Shown here in pieces: positions 9,347 through 19,277 of a stretch of 64,000 nt of DNA. Where the stretch lies: the NCBI GenBank assembly GCA_029433475.1, contig JAQTIE010000006.1, forward strand, positions 124,001 through 188,000, read 5' to 3'. Numbering within the stretch: the first letter of the stretch is position 1; each line of letters starts with the position of its first letter. The translations under genes and the position numbers were made by a program. A model generated the notes under the pieces. That model had not been told where the DNA came from and ran no database searches. It worked only from the letters and a program-made list of their open reading frames with translations. This DNA is from Neisseriaceae bacterium ESL0693. GTDB lineage: Bacteria > Pseudomonadota > Gammaproteobacteria > Burkholderiales > Neisseriaceae.

Positions 9347-10300
9347 TTAGGGACGGAAACTGGCATAATGTTCAGCCAGTGCCTGCCATGCCGCCCGATC
9401 ACTTTCGTTCTGGCTTTGTGGTAATACAATGTTGATCATTAAATATAAATCACCGGCTTCTTTGGCTGGTATACCTCGTCCTTTGAGGCGGATTTTCTGG
9501 CCGTTGCGGCTATTGGCCGGTAAAGTTACACTCAAAGTACTGCCGCTAGGAATAGTTACATCGATTTTGCCGCCTAATGCTGCTGTCCAGGGTGCCACAT
9601 TGACCTGTTGAAAAACATCTTTTCGATCCTGTACATACAGATTGTCCTGATGACGAAAACGGATTTTCAGATATAAGTCACCGGCTTTGCCGCCGTTAAA
9701 ACCGGGTAAACCCTGGCCAGACAGGCGGATTTGCTGTCCTTCAGTGATGCCGGCCGGAATTTTCACATTCAGCGTTTTCTGCTCATAGACCATTTGTCCT
9801 TGTGCATTCAGCGTAGGCATTTCCAGGGAAAGGCTGCGCTTATCACCCTGATAGGCCGCCTGAATGTCAATCACCAGTTCGGCATGCTGATCTTCGCCTT
9901 GCATTGATCCTTGCTGACTTTGGCGGCGACTGCGTCCCTGGCCGAATGCCGAAAAAATATCATCAAAATGAAAATCCCCATTGCCAAAAGCGCCATTTTG
10001 GCCAAAATGACGCGGATCAAAATCATATTGCTGATATTCATAACCTTGGTGAGCACCACCTTGTCCTTGCTGGGTATGACGAAAAGGATTGGCCAGCATG
10101 TCATCATATTCTGCGCGCTTTTGTTCATCGGACAAAGTTTCGTAAGCAATATTGATTTCACTGGTTTTGGCGACTGCGTCAGGATCCTTACTGACATCGG
10201 GATGATATTTGCGCACCAGTTTTCGATAAGCCTTTTTAATGTCGGCAGCACTGGCCTTGGGGTCAACCCCGAGTACTTCATAGTAATTGCGTTCAGCCAT
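9347..10300 (-). CDS. cbpA: DnaJ-like co-chaperone / curved DNA-binding protein CbpA
   Basis: The 317-residue protein has an N-terminal J domain (residues 1-70, with the HPD tripeptide near residue 34), a Gly/Gln/Phe-rich linker, and two beta-sandwich substrate-binding domains ending near residue 300. The cysteine-rich zinc domain of DnaJ is absent, which identifies a class B/CbpA form. It stimulates the DnaK ATPase and may bind curved DNA. cbpM follows directly, forming a cbpA-cbpM operon. Confidence 0.92.
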   Translation of the reverse strand: MAERNYYEVLGVDPKASAADIKKAYRKLVRKYHPDVSKDPDAVAKTSEINIAYETLSDEQKRAEYDDMLANPFRHTQQGQGGAHQGYEYQQYDFDPRHFGQNGAFGNGDFHFDDIFSAFGQGRSRRQSQQGSMQGEDQHAELVIDIQAAYQGDKRSLSLEMPTLNAQGQMVYEQKTLNVKIPAGITEGQQIRLSGQGLPGFNGGKAGDLYLKIRFRHQDNLYVQDRKDVFQQVNVAPWTAALGGKIDVTIPSGSTLSVTLPANSRNGQKIRLKGRGIPAKEAGDLYLMINIVLPQSQNESDRAAWQALAEHYASFRP

Positions 10301-10934
10301 ATCCGGCTCCTTTACACATTACAAATATAAAAATAGATGTTTATAGAGTTGATATCAAAATAAAGGCGTAGGGATAAAAAGTAAAGAGTAAAAGTGGTCT
10401 GATTGGGTTGATGGCTATTTATTAACGAATGATATTTATCTGGATTTGCATAATTCGGATAAATCGTAGTTTTAATTTTTCTTTTTTTACAAATAAAAAA
10501 CCGGATGAAATAATGAAAACATAAATAATCATATAAAATTCTGAAAGAATTAGTCAGAATTCATGCTATTTAAAATAAATAACTAAAAATTTTCTTTTAT
10601 TTTCATCTGTATTGATATTGTTTGATGGGTATTCTGATGGCGGTCAAGTTTCGTGGTCTGTAGTCCTATGTAGTCATAAAAAGACATTGCTGTTTGGGGT
10701 AGACACTGGTAGGATTTGACCGATATGTACAATATGGCACTATAGTAAGACTGGTTATAAAATTTTTATATGCCATATAAATCGGTTTCGCATTCGTAGG
10801 TGATTTGATTCAGTATTGCCATAGAAAACAAATAGCTTGATCCGCAATACCATATCAATTCATACAGAATGTGAGTTAGGGTCAAACTATTTTAGTTTGT
10901 CTGTGGTTTAATCTAATAGTAAGAGGATATCGCT
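10301..10934. promoter_or_regulatory. Intergenic region with aceE promoter candidates
   Basis: More than 600 AT-rich bases separate divergent cbpA and aceE and contain no credible gene. A possible promoter is TTGACC at 10716-10721 with TATAGT at 10741-10746, though the 19-base gap is long. Nothing here identifies a specific regulator. Confidence 0.35.
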
Positions 10935-13607
10935 ATGTCTGCCGAAATTCACGATCAAGATATCGATCCCATCGAAACACAAGAATGGCTGGACGCACTC
11001 AGTTCCGTTATCAGAGAAGAAGGGGCCGAACGCGCCCATCTGTTACTGGAGAATCTGGTGCGTTATGTGCGTCGCAGGGGTATTCACATGCCTTTCAACG
11101 CAACCACAGCTTATCTGAATACCATTCCGGTAGGCAAAGAGAAAAAATCCCCAGGTAATCACGAGCTTGAGCACCATATCCGCTCAATGGTACGCTGGAA
11201 TGCGGCTGCATTGGTGGTTAATGCCAGTAAGAAAAATCTGGAGCTTGGCGGTCATATCGCCTCATTCCAGTCTTGTGCTACCTTATACGATGTAGGCTTC
11301 AATCATTTCTGGCATGGCAAAACCAAAGATCAGGAAGGCGATCTGGTGTTTTTCCAGGGGCACAGCGCGCCCGGATTCTATGCCCGTGCTTTTGTGGAAG
11401 GTCGTCTGACTGAAGAACAAATGCAAAATTTCCGTCAGGAAGTGCATGGACGGGGTCTGTCTTCTTATCCTCATCCCTGGCTGATGCCCGATTTCTGGCA
11501 ATTCCCGACCGTTTCCATGGGTTTGGGCCCATTGCAGGGTATTTATCAGGCACGGTTGCTCAAATATCTTGAATCACGCAACATGACCAAAACCAAAGGC
11601 CGTAAAGTATGGGTATTCTGCGGTGATGGTGAAATGGATGAACCGGAAAGTCTGGGTGCCATTGCACTGGCTGCACGTGATGGTCTGGATAACCTGATTT
11701 TTGTGATCAATTGTAATTTGCAGCGTCTGGATGGTCCTGTACGCGGCAACGGTAAAATCATTCAGGAACTGGAAGGTGATTTCCGCGGTGCCGGCTGGAA
11801 TGTACTGAAAGTCATCTGGGGCAGTAAATGGGATGCCTTACTGGCACAGGATCACGACAATATTCTGAAAAAACGCATGGAAGAAGTGGTTGATGGCGAT
11901 TATCAGATGTATAAATCGCAGAATGGCGCGTATGTGCGTGAACATTTCTTCAATACTCCTGAATTAAAAGCCATGGTAGCGAACATGTCGGATGACGAAA
12001 TCTGGTCGCTCAACCGTGGTGGTCATGATCCGCACAAAGTTTATGCAGCTTACTATGAAGCTGTGAATAATCCGGACGGTCGTCCAACTGTCATTCTGGC
12101 CAAAACCATTAAAGGCTATGGCATGGGTGAATCAGGTGAAGGTCAGAATACCGCGCATCAGGCCAAAAAAATGGATCTGAAATCACTCAAGCAATTCCGT
12201 GATCGCTTCGGTATTAATGTGACTGATGAGGAAATGGAGCATAATCTGCCATTTTTCCGTCTGCCTGAAGACAGCGAAGAAATGAAATATCTGAAGGCGC
12301 GGCGTGAAGCACTGGGCGGTTATCTGCCGGCGCGTCATCCAAGTACGGAAGTATTACCGATTCCGCCATTAAGTGAATTCGATGCGCAATTAAAAGCCAG
12401 TGGTGATCGTGAATTCTCAACCACCATGGCCTTTGTGCGTATTCTCAGCACTTTATTGAAAGACAAAGAACTGGGTAAACGCATTGTGCCGATTGTCCCT
12501 GATGAAAGCCGTACCTTCGGTATGGAAGGTTTATTCCGTCAATATGGCATCTGGAATCCGAAAGGGCAGATTTATACCCCGCAGGATCATGACCAGCTCA
12601 TGTTTTATAAAGAATCCAAAACCGGTCAGATTTTCCAGGAAGGGATTAATGAACCTGGCGCCATGAGTTCATGGATCGCTGCCGCAACCAGCTATTCCAA
12701 CAACGATTATCCGCTGATTCCATTCTATATTTATTATTCCATGTTTGGTTTCCAGCGTATTGGTGACTTGGCTTGGGCGGCGGGTGATCAGCGTGCCCGC
12801 GGTTTCATGCTTGGTGGTACTGCCGGTCGCACCACTTTAAATGGCGAAGGTTTACAGCATCAGGATGGTCACAGTCATGTTCAGGCTGATCTGATCCCGA
12901 ACTGTATTTCTTATGATCCTACTTTTGCCTATGAAGTAGCGGTGATTATCCATCATGGTTTACAACGCATGTATGTTGATCAGGAAGATATTTTCTTCTA
13001 TATCACTTTGATGAACCAGAATTATACTCATCCCGCTTTGCCTGATCGCGAAGGCATTAAAGAGCAGATACTGAAAGGAATGTATCTGTTGCAGGAAGGT
13101 GAGAAGGGCAAATTAAAAGTTCAGTTGATGGGCAGTGGCGTGATTTTGCAGGACGTGATTGCAGCAGCCAAATTACTGAAAGAAGACTTTGGTATTGATG
13201 CTGATATCTGGAGTGTGACTTCATTTAATGAATTGCATCGTGATGGTATTGAAGTGGAACGCTACAATCGCCTGCATCCGCTGGATACCCAAAAAGTGCC
13301 TTACGTTACTGAAATCATGAAAGATCATGAAGGCCCTGTGGTGGCAGCAACAGATTATGTCCGTCAGTTTGCTGACCGCATTCGTGCTTATGTGCCAGGT
13401 GAATATATTACCTTGGGTACTGATGGTTTCGGACGCAGTGATTCGCGTGCCAATCTGCGTGAATTCTTTGAAGTAAATCAGTATCATATAGCCGTTGCTG
13501 CTTTGAATGGTTTGGCTGATGCTGGCAAAATCAAAAAACAGATTGTGCAGGACGCCATCAATAAATATGGTATTCAGGCTGATGTAGAACCCAGCTGGAA
13601 GCGCTGA
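10935..13607 (+). CDS. aceE: Pyruvate dehydrogenase E1 component, homodimeric
   Basis: The 890-residue protein is the large homodimeric E1 that decarboxylates pyruvate with thiamine diphosphate and reductively acetylates the E2 lipoyl group. The ThDP/Mg site shows GDGEMDEPESLGA followed by FVINCNLQRLDGPVRGNGK (about residues 230-270). Other family parts are the GHSAPGFYARAF and LPDREGIKEQI segments. It begins after TAAGAGGATATCGCT, a good ribosome binding site. aceF and lpdA follow on the same strand, so all three subunits of the complex are encoded together. Confidence 0.97.
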   Translation: MSAEIHDQDIDPIETQEWLDALSSVIREEGAERAHLLLENLVRYVRRRGIHMPFNATTAYLNTIPVGKEKKSPGNHELEHHIRSMVRWNAAALVVNASKKNLELGGHIASFQSCATLYDVGFNHFWHGKTKDQEGDLVFFQGHSAPGFYARAFVEGRLTEEQMQNFRQEVHGRGLSSYPHPWLMPDFWQFPTVSMGLGPLQGIYQARLLKYLESRNMTKTKGRKVWVFCGDGEMDEPESLGAIALAARDGLDNLIFVINCNLQRLDGPVRGNGKIIQELEGDFRGAGWNVLKVIWGSKWDALLAQDHDNILKKRMEEVVDGDYQMYKSQNGAYVREHFFNTPELKAMVANMSDDEIWSLNRGGHDPHKVYAAYYEAVNNPDGRPTVILAKTIKGYGMGESGEGQNTAHQAKKMDLKSLKQFRDRFGINVTDEEMEHNLPFFRLPEDSEEMKYLKARREALGGYLPARHPSTEVLPIPPLSEFDAQLKASGDREFSTTMAFVRILSTLLKDKELGKRIVPIVPDESRTFGMEGLFRQYGIWNPKGQIYTPQDHDQLMFYKESKTGQIFQEGINEPGAMSSWIAAATSYSNNDYPLIPFYIYYSMFGFQRIGDLAWAAGDQRARGFMLGGTAGRTTLNGEGLQHQDGHSHVQADLIPNCISYDPTFAYEVAVIIHHGLQRMYVDQEDIFFYITLMNQNYTHPALPDREGIKEQILKGMYLLQEGEKGKLKVQLMGSGVILQDVIAAAKLLKEDFGIDADIWSVTSFNELHRDGIEVERYNRLHPLDTQKVPYVTEIMKDHEGPVVAATDYVRQFADRIRAYVPGEYITLGTDGFGRSDSRANLREFFEVNQYHIAVAALNGLADAGKIKKQIVQDAINKYGIQADVEPSWKR

Positions 13608-13613
13608 TTGTTC

Positions 13614-13645
13614 ACGGTCTGTACATAATCATGTGTGCAGACCGT
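13614..13645 (+). promoter_or_regulatory. Intercistronic hairpin between aceE and aceF
   Basis: ACGGTCTG and CAGACCGT flank a shorter ACA/TGT pairing, giving a long stable stem just after the aceE stop. There is no T run, so it is more likely an mRNA stabiliser or processing site than a terminator. Confidence 0.5.
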
Positions 13646-13715
13646 ATATACAGTGTGTTTTGCCAACCATTGCCGGACACAGATACTGATCTGTCGTCGT
13701 CAAAGGATAAAAATC

Positions 13716-15338
13716 ATGAGTCAAATCGTAGAAATCAAAGTACCGGATATTGGTAATTATACTGATGTCGATGTTATTGATGTGGCTGTTAAAGTGGGTG
13801 ATACCATTAAGGTTGATGATACATTGATCACTCTCGAAACCGATAAAGCCACCATGGATGTACCGGCAGATGCTGCCGGTGTGGTTAAAGAAGTGCTGAT
13901 TAAAACCGGTGATAAAGTATCTGAAGGCAGCCCTATTGTTAAGGTTGAAGTCAGCGAACAGTCAAAACAGCCTGCCAGCAACGTCACTCAAACGTCTGCT
14001 TCTGAAGCGCCTGTGCAAAAAACTGCGGCGGGTAAAAAATCAGTGCCGGTAGCAGTGCCGGATATTGGTAACTTCTCCAATGTGGATGTTATCGCTGTTG
14101 AAGTCAAAGTAGGCGATAAAATTGCAGTAGATGACACCATTGTCACTTTGGAAACTGATAAAGCCACTATGGATGTCCCTTCTACCGTGGCAGGTACGGT
14201 AACTAAAGTATCGGTTCACGTGGGTGACAAAGTATCTGAAGGCAGTGCCCTGATCGAAGTGGCTGCCGATGCCGCCAAAAAAGCCACACCTGAAGAAATT
14301 AAAGAAGTTGCCGCCATTAAGGCCGATGTGGCGGCTACGCCTTCCGCCGAAAATAACGAAGTACGAGCTGAGCTTAAAAGCCATGTTCCCCAGGCTTTTG
14401 GCAGCACGCCCATGGATGAAGCCGGTTTTGCCAAAGCCCATGCCAGCCCGTCTGTGCGTAAACTGGCGCGCGAACTGGGTGCTAATCTGGGACAGATTGC
14501 CGGTACTGGCCGTAAAGGTCGCATCACACCCGATGATTTAAAAGCATTTGTGAAACAGACTTTGCAAAAAGTGCAAAGCGGCGCCGCTGGTTCTCTGGGT
14601 GCTGGTTTGGATTTATTGCCGTGGCCTAAAATTGATTTCAGCCAGTTTGGTGAAACTGAAGTCAAAGCGTTATCGCGCATTAAGAAAATCTCCGGCCAGA
14701 ATTTGTCACGTAACTGGGTAATGATCCCTCATGTGACCATGAATGATGATGCGGATATGACTGAATTAGAACGTTTCCGCAAAGAATTAAATAAGGAATG
14801 GGAGCGCGATGGCGTTAAAGTATCGCCCTTGGCCTTTATTATTCTGGCCAGTGTGAAAGCCTTAAAACAATTTCCGGATTTTAATTCTTCACTGGATGGC
14901 GATCAGTTGATTCTGAAAAAATATTTTAATATCGGTTTTGCTGCTGATACGCCCAATGGGCTAGTGGTACCGGTGATTAAAAATGCTGATCAGAAAGGGC
15001 TGAAAGAAATCAGTCAGGAATTAACGGAATTAAGCAAAAAAGCCCGGGCAGGTAAACTCAAACCACAGGAAATGCAAGGCGCCTGCTTTACCATTTCTTC
15101 TCTTGGCGGTATTGGTGGTAACAGTTTTACTCCCATTATCAATGCACCGGAAGTGGCTATTCTGGGCGTATGTAAAGCACAAATCAAACCAGTATGGAAT
15201 GGCAGTGAATTCGCACCACGACTAATGTGTCCGCTGTCATTATCATTTGACCATCGTGTTATTGATGGTGCTTCCGGCATGCGTTTTCTGGTTTATCTGA
15301 GCAGTCTGTTGGCTGATTTCCGGCGCGTACTGCTGTAA
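13716..15338 (+). CDS. aceF: Dihydrolipoyllysine acetyltransferase (E2) with two lipoyl domains
   Basis: The 540-residue E2 core of pyruvate dehydrogenase transfers acetyl groups to CoA. It carries two N-terminal lipoyl domains (about residues 3-75 and 110-182), each with ETDKATMDVP in which lysine is lipoylated, joined by Ala/Pro-rich linkers. A peripheral subunit-binding domain (SVRKLARELG, RITPDDL) follows, then the catalytic domain ending in SFDHRVIDGA with the active-site histidine and aspartate. I place the start at the ATG after AAAGGATAAAAATC; reading further upstream gives no family sequence. Confidence 0.97.
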   Translation: MSQIVEIKVPDIGNYTDVDVIDVAVKVGDTIKVDDTLITLETDKATMDVPADAAGVVKEVLIKTGDKVSEGSPIVKVEVSEQSKQPASNVTQTSASEAPVQKTAAGKKSVPVAVPDIGNFSNVDVIAVEVKVGDKIAVDDTIVTLETDKATMDVPSTVAGTVTKVSVHVGDKVSEGSALIEVAADAAKKATPEEIKEVAAIKADVAATPSAENNEVRAELKSHVPQAFGSTPMDEAGFAKAHASPSVRKLARELGANLGQIAGTGRKGRITPDDLKAFVKQTLQKVQSGAAGSLGAGLDLLPWPKIDFSQFGETEVKALSRIKKISGQNLSRNWVMIPHVTMNDDADMTELERFRKELNKEWERDGVKVSPLAFIILASVKALKQFPDFNSSLDGDQLILKKYFNIGFAADTPNGLVVPVIKNADQKGLKEISQELTELSKKARAGKLKPQEMQGACFTISSLGGIGGNSFTPIINAPEVAILGVCKAQIKPVWNGSEFAPRLMCPLSLSFDHRVIDGASGMRFLVYLSSLLADFRRVLL

Positions 15339-15351
15339 TCAATATATGATA

Positions 15352-15385
15352 AGACTGTCTGAACAGATTCAGACAGTCTGTTTTG
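15352..15385 (+). terminator. Palindromic hairpin between aceF and lpdA
   Basis: AGACTGTCTGAA and TTCAGACAGTCT form a perfect 12-bp stem with a four-base loop, followed by GTTTTGC. The weak T run suggests partial termination, lowering lpdA expression relative to aceF. The core resembles paired DNA-uptake words in Neisseria terminators but is not the canonical word. Confidence 0.65.
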
Positions 15386-15446
15386 CATCATAGACAAAGA
15401 CTGTGCATAGACAGATAAGCTGTACAGACAGATAAAGGACTGAATC

Positions 15447-17204
15447 ATGAGTCTAGTAGAATTAAAAGTACCAGACATCGGCAATTATCAGAATGTAGAC
15501 ATCATCGCGGTTGAAATTAAACCCGGTGATACGGTAGCCGTAGACGATACCTTGATCACGCTTGAAACCGATAAAGCTACCATGGACGTACCGTCAGAGG
15601 TAGCCGGAGTGGTCAAAGAAGTTAAAGTCAAAGTAGGTGATAAAATTTCAGAAGGTGGTTTGATTGCTGTTGTGGAAAGTAAAGCCAAACCGGTTGCCGA
15701 TACAACACCTGCGGCCACCACTGAACCGCAGGCTACGGCACTAAAAGCCGCTGCTTATCAGGGTCAGACCGATAAAGAATATGATGTTGTTGTCTTGGGC
15801 GGTGGGCCGGGCGGTTATTCTGCTGCTTTTGCCGCTGCCGATCAGGGTCTGAAAGTAGCGATTGTTGAACGCTATAACACCTTGGGCGGTGTGTGCCTGA
15901 ATGTTGGTTGCATTCCTTCCAAAGCCTTATTACACAATGCAGCCATTATTGATGAAGCCAGAGAACTGGCTGCCAATGGCATTAAATTTAATCAGCCACA
16001 GATCGATATTGAGGCATTACGGGCTTATAAAGAAAAAGTGGTCGGCAAAATGACAGGCGGTCTGGCCGCTATGGCCAAAATGCGCCAGGTCGACATCATT
16101 CGCGGCAATGGTCATTATCTTGATCCACATCATATCGAAGTCGCATTTACTTCCGGTAGCGGTAGTGAAGAAAATGGCCAGAAAACGGTTGTAGCCTTTA
16201 AAAACAGTATTATTGCTGCCGGTAGCCGTGTGGTTAATCTGCCCTTTATTCCTGAAGATAAACGCATTGTAGACTCAACCGGCGCTTTGGAACTGCGTTT
16301 TATTCCGAAAAAAATGCTGATCATTGGTGGCGGTATTATCGGTCTGGAAATGGGCACCGTATACAGCACATTGGGTGCACGTCTGGACGTAGTGGAAATG
16401 ATGGACGGCTTAATGGCTGGTGCTGATCGTGATATGGTCAAAATTTGGCAAAAGAAAAATGAACACCGCTTTGATCGCATCATGTTAAATACCAAAACCA
16501 CCGCAGTAGAAGCGCGTGAAGATGGTATTTATGTGACTTTTGAAGGCGAGAAAGCACCTGCCGAACCACAACGCTATGATATGGTATTGGTGGCTGCCGG
16601 CCGCGCACCCAATGGTAAACTCATTGGTGCGGAAAATGCCGGAGTCGCTGTAACAGATCGCGGCTTCATCAATGTAGATAAACAAATGCGTACCAATATA
16701 CCGCATATCTACGCCATTGGTGATCTGGTGGGTCAGCCCATGCTGGCACATAAGGCCGTGCATGAAGGACACGTGGCGGCTGAAAACTGTGCAGGTCATA
16801 AAGCCTTTTTTGATGCCCGTGTGATTCCGGGTGTTGCCTATACCCATCCTGAAGTAGCCTGGGTCGGCATGACTGAAGATCAGGCTAAAAAAGACGGTGT
16901 GAAAATTAAAAAATCCATCTTCCCGTGGGCGGCTTCCGGCCGCGCTGTGGCCAATGGTTGCAGCGAAGGTGCTACCAAACTGATTTTTGATGCTGAAACC
17001 GGCCTGATTATTGGTGGTACCATTGTGGGACCGAGTGCCGGTGATATGATCGGTGAAATCTGTCTGGCGATTGAAATGGGTTGTGACGCCGATGACATCG
17101 GCAGCACTATTCATCCGCACCCGACCTTGGGTGAAACCATAGGCATGGCTGCTGAAGCAGCATTGGGTTTATGTACCGACTTACCGCCTCAGCGTAAAAA
17201 GTAA
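15447..17204 (+). CDS. lpdA: Dihydrolipoyl dehydrogenase (E3) with N-terminal lipoyl domain
   Basis: The 585-residue flavoprotein reoxidises dihydrolipoamide on E2 with NAD+. Unlike E. coli Lpd (474 residues) it starts with a full lipoyl domain (residues 1-80, ETDKATMDVP) and a short linker, as in the meningococcal p64k protein. The flavoprotein part begins VVVLGGGPGGYSAA (FAD), then GGVCLNVGCIPSK with the redox-active cysteine pair, GGGIIGLEMG (NAD) and HPHPTLGE near the C-terminus with the catalytic histidine. It closes the aceE-aceF-lpdA cluster. Confidence 0.97.
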   Translation: MSLVELKVPDIGNYQNVDIIAVEIKPGDTVAVDDTLITLETDKATMDVPSEVAGVVKEVKVKVGDKISEGGLIAVVESKAKPVADTTPAATTEPQATALKAAAYQGQTDKEYDVVVLGGGPGGYSAAFAAADQGLKVAIVERYNTLGGVCLNVGCIPSKALLHNAAIIDEARELAANGIKFNQPQIDIEALRAYKEKVVGKMTGGLAAMAKMRQVDIIRGNGHYLDPHHIEVAFTSGSGSEENGQKTVVAFKNSIIAAGSRVVNLPFIPEDKRIVDSTGALELRFIPKKMLIIGGGIIGLEMGTVYSTLGARLDVVEMMDGLMAGADRDMVKIWQKKNEHRFDRIMLNTKTTAVEAREDGIYVTFEGEKAPAEPQRYDMVLVAAGRAPNGKLIGAENAGVAVTDRGFINVDKQMRTNIPHIYAIGDLVGQPMLAHKAVHEGHVAAENCAGHKAFFDARVIPGVAYTHPEVAWVGMTEDQAKKDGVKIKKSIFPWAASGRAVANGCSEGATKLIFDAETGLIIGGTIVGPSAGDMIGEICLAIEMGCDADDIGSTIHPHPTLGETIGMAAEAALGLCTDLPPQRKK

Positions 17205-17321
17205 TTAGTCTGATTTTATTTTCAGACCAATGGTCTGGTGTCAGGATAAGATATTTTGTTTTTTATTCGTACACCAGATTATTGCTGGCTGTAACGGTTT
17301 GTTTTAATCTTTGATAATCAG

Positions 17322-17370
17322 AATTCGCCAGTGATGAGACGTATAATTACGATCGTCACTGGCGAATTTT
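17322..17370 (+). terminator. Terminator of the pyruvate dehydrogenase cluster
   Basis: AATTCGCCAGTGA and TCACTGGCGAATT form a perfect 13-bp stem with about 21 bases between the arms, followed by TTTT. Two weaker inverted repeats (GTCTGA/TCAGAC and TCTGGTGT/ACACCAGA) lie between the lpdA stop and this site. Confidence 0.75.
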
Positions 17371-17571
17371 CATGTATAGGTGGCTGAATAAAATCACACC
17401 TAATCAATGATTCGGCCATTAACACATAACACATCAGCATAATGAGCACACAATACCAGATTGTTTTGTAGACAGGAAAGTATACCGGACATTAGAATAA
17501 GCGGTTAGAATACCAGTCTTCAAACTTTTGATATTATTACCAGTGATCAGACATTAAATAAGGATTAAATC

Positions 17572-18693
17572 ATGTCAGCAGAACCTGCTAGTTCCCCTCT
17601 TGTCATGAAACACTGGTTGATTGGTTTTGTCGTGTTGGCTGTGGCTTTGGGTCTTTTTATCGGCCTGCGACCCATTCTCATGCCCTTTGTTGTGGCCGGT
17701 ATACTGGCCTACATTTTTAATCCATTGGTGCTTAAATTGTGTCGTCTCGGGCTGCCGCGCGGTCTGGCCGCGATGCTGGTCATGTTTCTGGGGCTGATAT
17801 TACTGGTGATTCTGGCATTAATCATTATTCCCATGCTGATTACCCAGATAGACAACATTTCATCCAGATTACCGGTAATGCTGGATTGGCTGCACTATCA
17901 ATTGATTCCCTGGCTTAACCATACATTGCATATCCGGATTAACTGGAATGTGGATAGCGCTGTCCAATATGTCACACAGTGGATAGAAACGCATAATGGC
18001 AGCGTGAAAGATGCCGCTTCGAAAATGGTGCCCATTCTGTTACAGCATGGTGGCGATATGGTGGTCTGGGTTTCCAATTTAGTATTACTGCCTTTGCTCC
18101 TATATTATTTTCTGTTGGACTGGAACCGCTGGGCTCAGGGCATCAGCAGCATGATGCCGCGGCGTATGCTGCCTGCCTATACCCGTATTACCACCAATAT
18201 GGATAAAGTTTTAAGCCAGTTTCTGCATGGACAGTTACTGGTCATGATTATTATGGGCATCGTGTATGGCACAGGTCTGGCACTGATTGGTTTAAATTCT
18301 GGCTTTGCCATTGGCATGATCGCCGGATTATTGGTTTTTGTTCCCTATCTGGGTGCATTTACCGGTCTTTTACTGGCAACATTAGCGGCATTGCTGCAAC
18401 TGGATGGCTGGACCCAGCTTTTTCTGGTATGGGGTATTTTTGCCATCGGCCAGTTTACTGAAAGTTTTTTTGTAACGCCTAAAATTGTTGGTGACCGCAT
18501 CGGATTATCACCCTTTTGGGTTATTTTTTCTTTAATGGCTTTCGGGCAGTTACTGGGTTTTGTTGGTATGCTGCTGGCTTTACCGCTGGCAGCCATCAGC
18601 CAGGTATTGGTACATGAAAGTACTGCCGCCTATAAACGCAGCAATTATTATTTAAAACCACCTCGTACCCAGCATGATCAAACAGATCTGTAA
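17572..18693 (+). CDS. AI-2E-family membrane permease (PerM/TqsA-like)
   Basis: The 373-residue protein is an inner-membrane permease of the AI-2E transporter family. Paired hydrophobic helices occur at the N-terminus (about residues 15-95), a soluble amphipathic loop follows, and a cluster of helices fills residues 160-350, with the PYLGAF and PKIVGDRIGLSPFWVIFSL segments common in this family. Members have been linked to autoinducer-2 or cell-wall precursor export and Na+/H+ exchange, so the substrate here is not known. It lies between the lpdA terminator and rpsT. Confidence 0.85.
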   Translation: MSAEPASSPLVMKHWLIGFVVLAVALGLFIGLRPILMPFVVAGILAYIFNPLVLKLCRLGLPRGLAAMLVMFLGLILLVILALIIIPMLITQIDNISSRLPVMLDWLHYQLIPWLNHTLHIRINWNVDSAVQYVTQWIETHNGSVKDAASKMVPILLQHGGDMVVWVSNLVLLPLLLYYFLLDWNRWAQGISSMMPRRMLPAYTRITTNMDKVLSQFLHGQLLVMIIMGIVYGTGLALIGLNSGFAIGMIAGLLVFVPYLGAFTGLLLATLAALLQLDGWTQLFLVWGIFAIGQFTESFFVTPKIVGDRIGLSPFWVIFSLMAFGQLLGFVGMLLALPLAAISQVLVHESTAAYKRSNYYLKPPRTQHDQTDL

Positions 18694-18905
18694 TAAAGCA
18701 GTAAATTTTTAATTTATGGCTGGAAAATGCTGATTTTTGCTGATCAGGCTCATGATATCGGAAATCATTGGCTTGTCTATCGTATTTGTGCGTATATTAT
18801 TATGCGCCGGCGTGCTAAGATAGGCAGCCAGATACAGATTAGTTAACTTTTTGATACAATTTATTGGTTATTACCTTATTTTGAGGCAAAAAACAATACT
18901 TTTAC

Positions 18906-18934
18906 TTGCAATTAGTCAGCTAATTATTTAAAAT
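18906..18934 (+). promoter_or_regulatory. Promoter of rpsT
   Basis: TTGCAA at 18906-18911 and TAAAAT at 18929-18934 are separated by 17 bases, a good sigma-70 match, about 40 bases before the rpsT start. Confidence 0.6.
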
Positions 18935-18976
18935 TTCGCGTTTCATGATTTGTATTTGTTTGTTAGGAGATATTCT

Positions 18977-19243
18977 ATGGCTAATAGCGCACAAGCTCGT
19001 AAGCGCGCCCGTCAGGCACTGAAACAACGTGCTCATAATGCCAGCCTGCGTACTGCTTTTCGCACTGCCGTTAAAAAAGTATTGAAAGCCGTTGAAGCCG
19101 GTGACAAAGCTGCCGCTCAGGCAACTTACCGCGACAGCGTTAAAGTTTTGGATCGTATCGCTGATAAAGGCGTGTTCCATAAAAATAAAGCAGCTCGTCA
19201 TAAAAGTCGTTTGTCGGCCAAAATCAAAGCAATGGCTGCTTAA
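18977..19243 (+). CDS. rpsT: 30S ribosomal protein S20
   Basis: The 88-residue, very basic protein begins [13 protein letters not shown] and ends with [13 protein letters not shown], as in all bacterial S20 proteins, which bind 16S rRNA in the bottom of the 30S subunit. The ATG at 18977 is preceded by TTAGGAGATATTCT; upstream extension gives unrelated residues. It stands alone, as is common for rpsT. Confidence 0.98.
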   Translation: MANSAQARKRARQALKQRAHNASLRTAFRTAVKKVLKAVEAGDKAAAQATYRDSVKVLDRIADKGVFHKNKAARHKSRLSAKIKAMAA

Positions 19244-19277
19244 TTATTTCTGATTGTTTACTTTAGGATAAGATCAT

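Noticed and set aside
14040-14680. Two long minus-strand frames across aceF
   Set aside because: They mirror the lipoyl-domain and linker repeats of aceF on the other strand and have no independent support.
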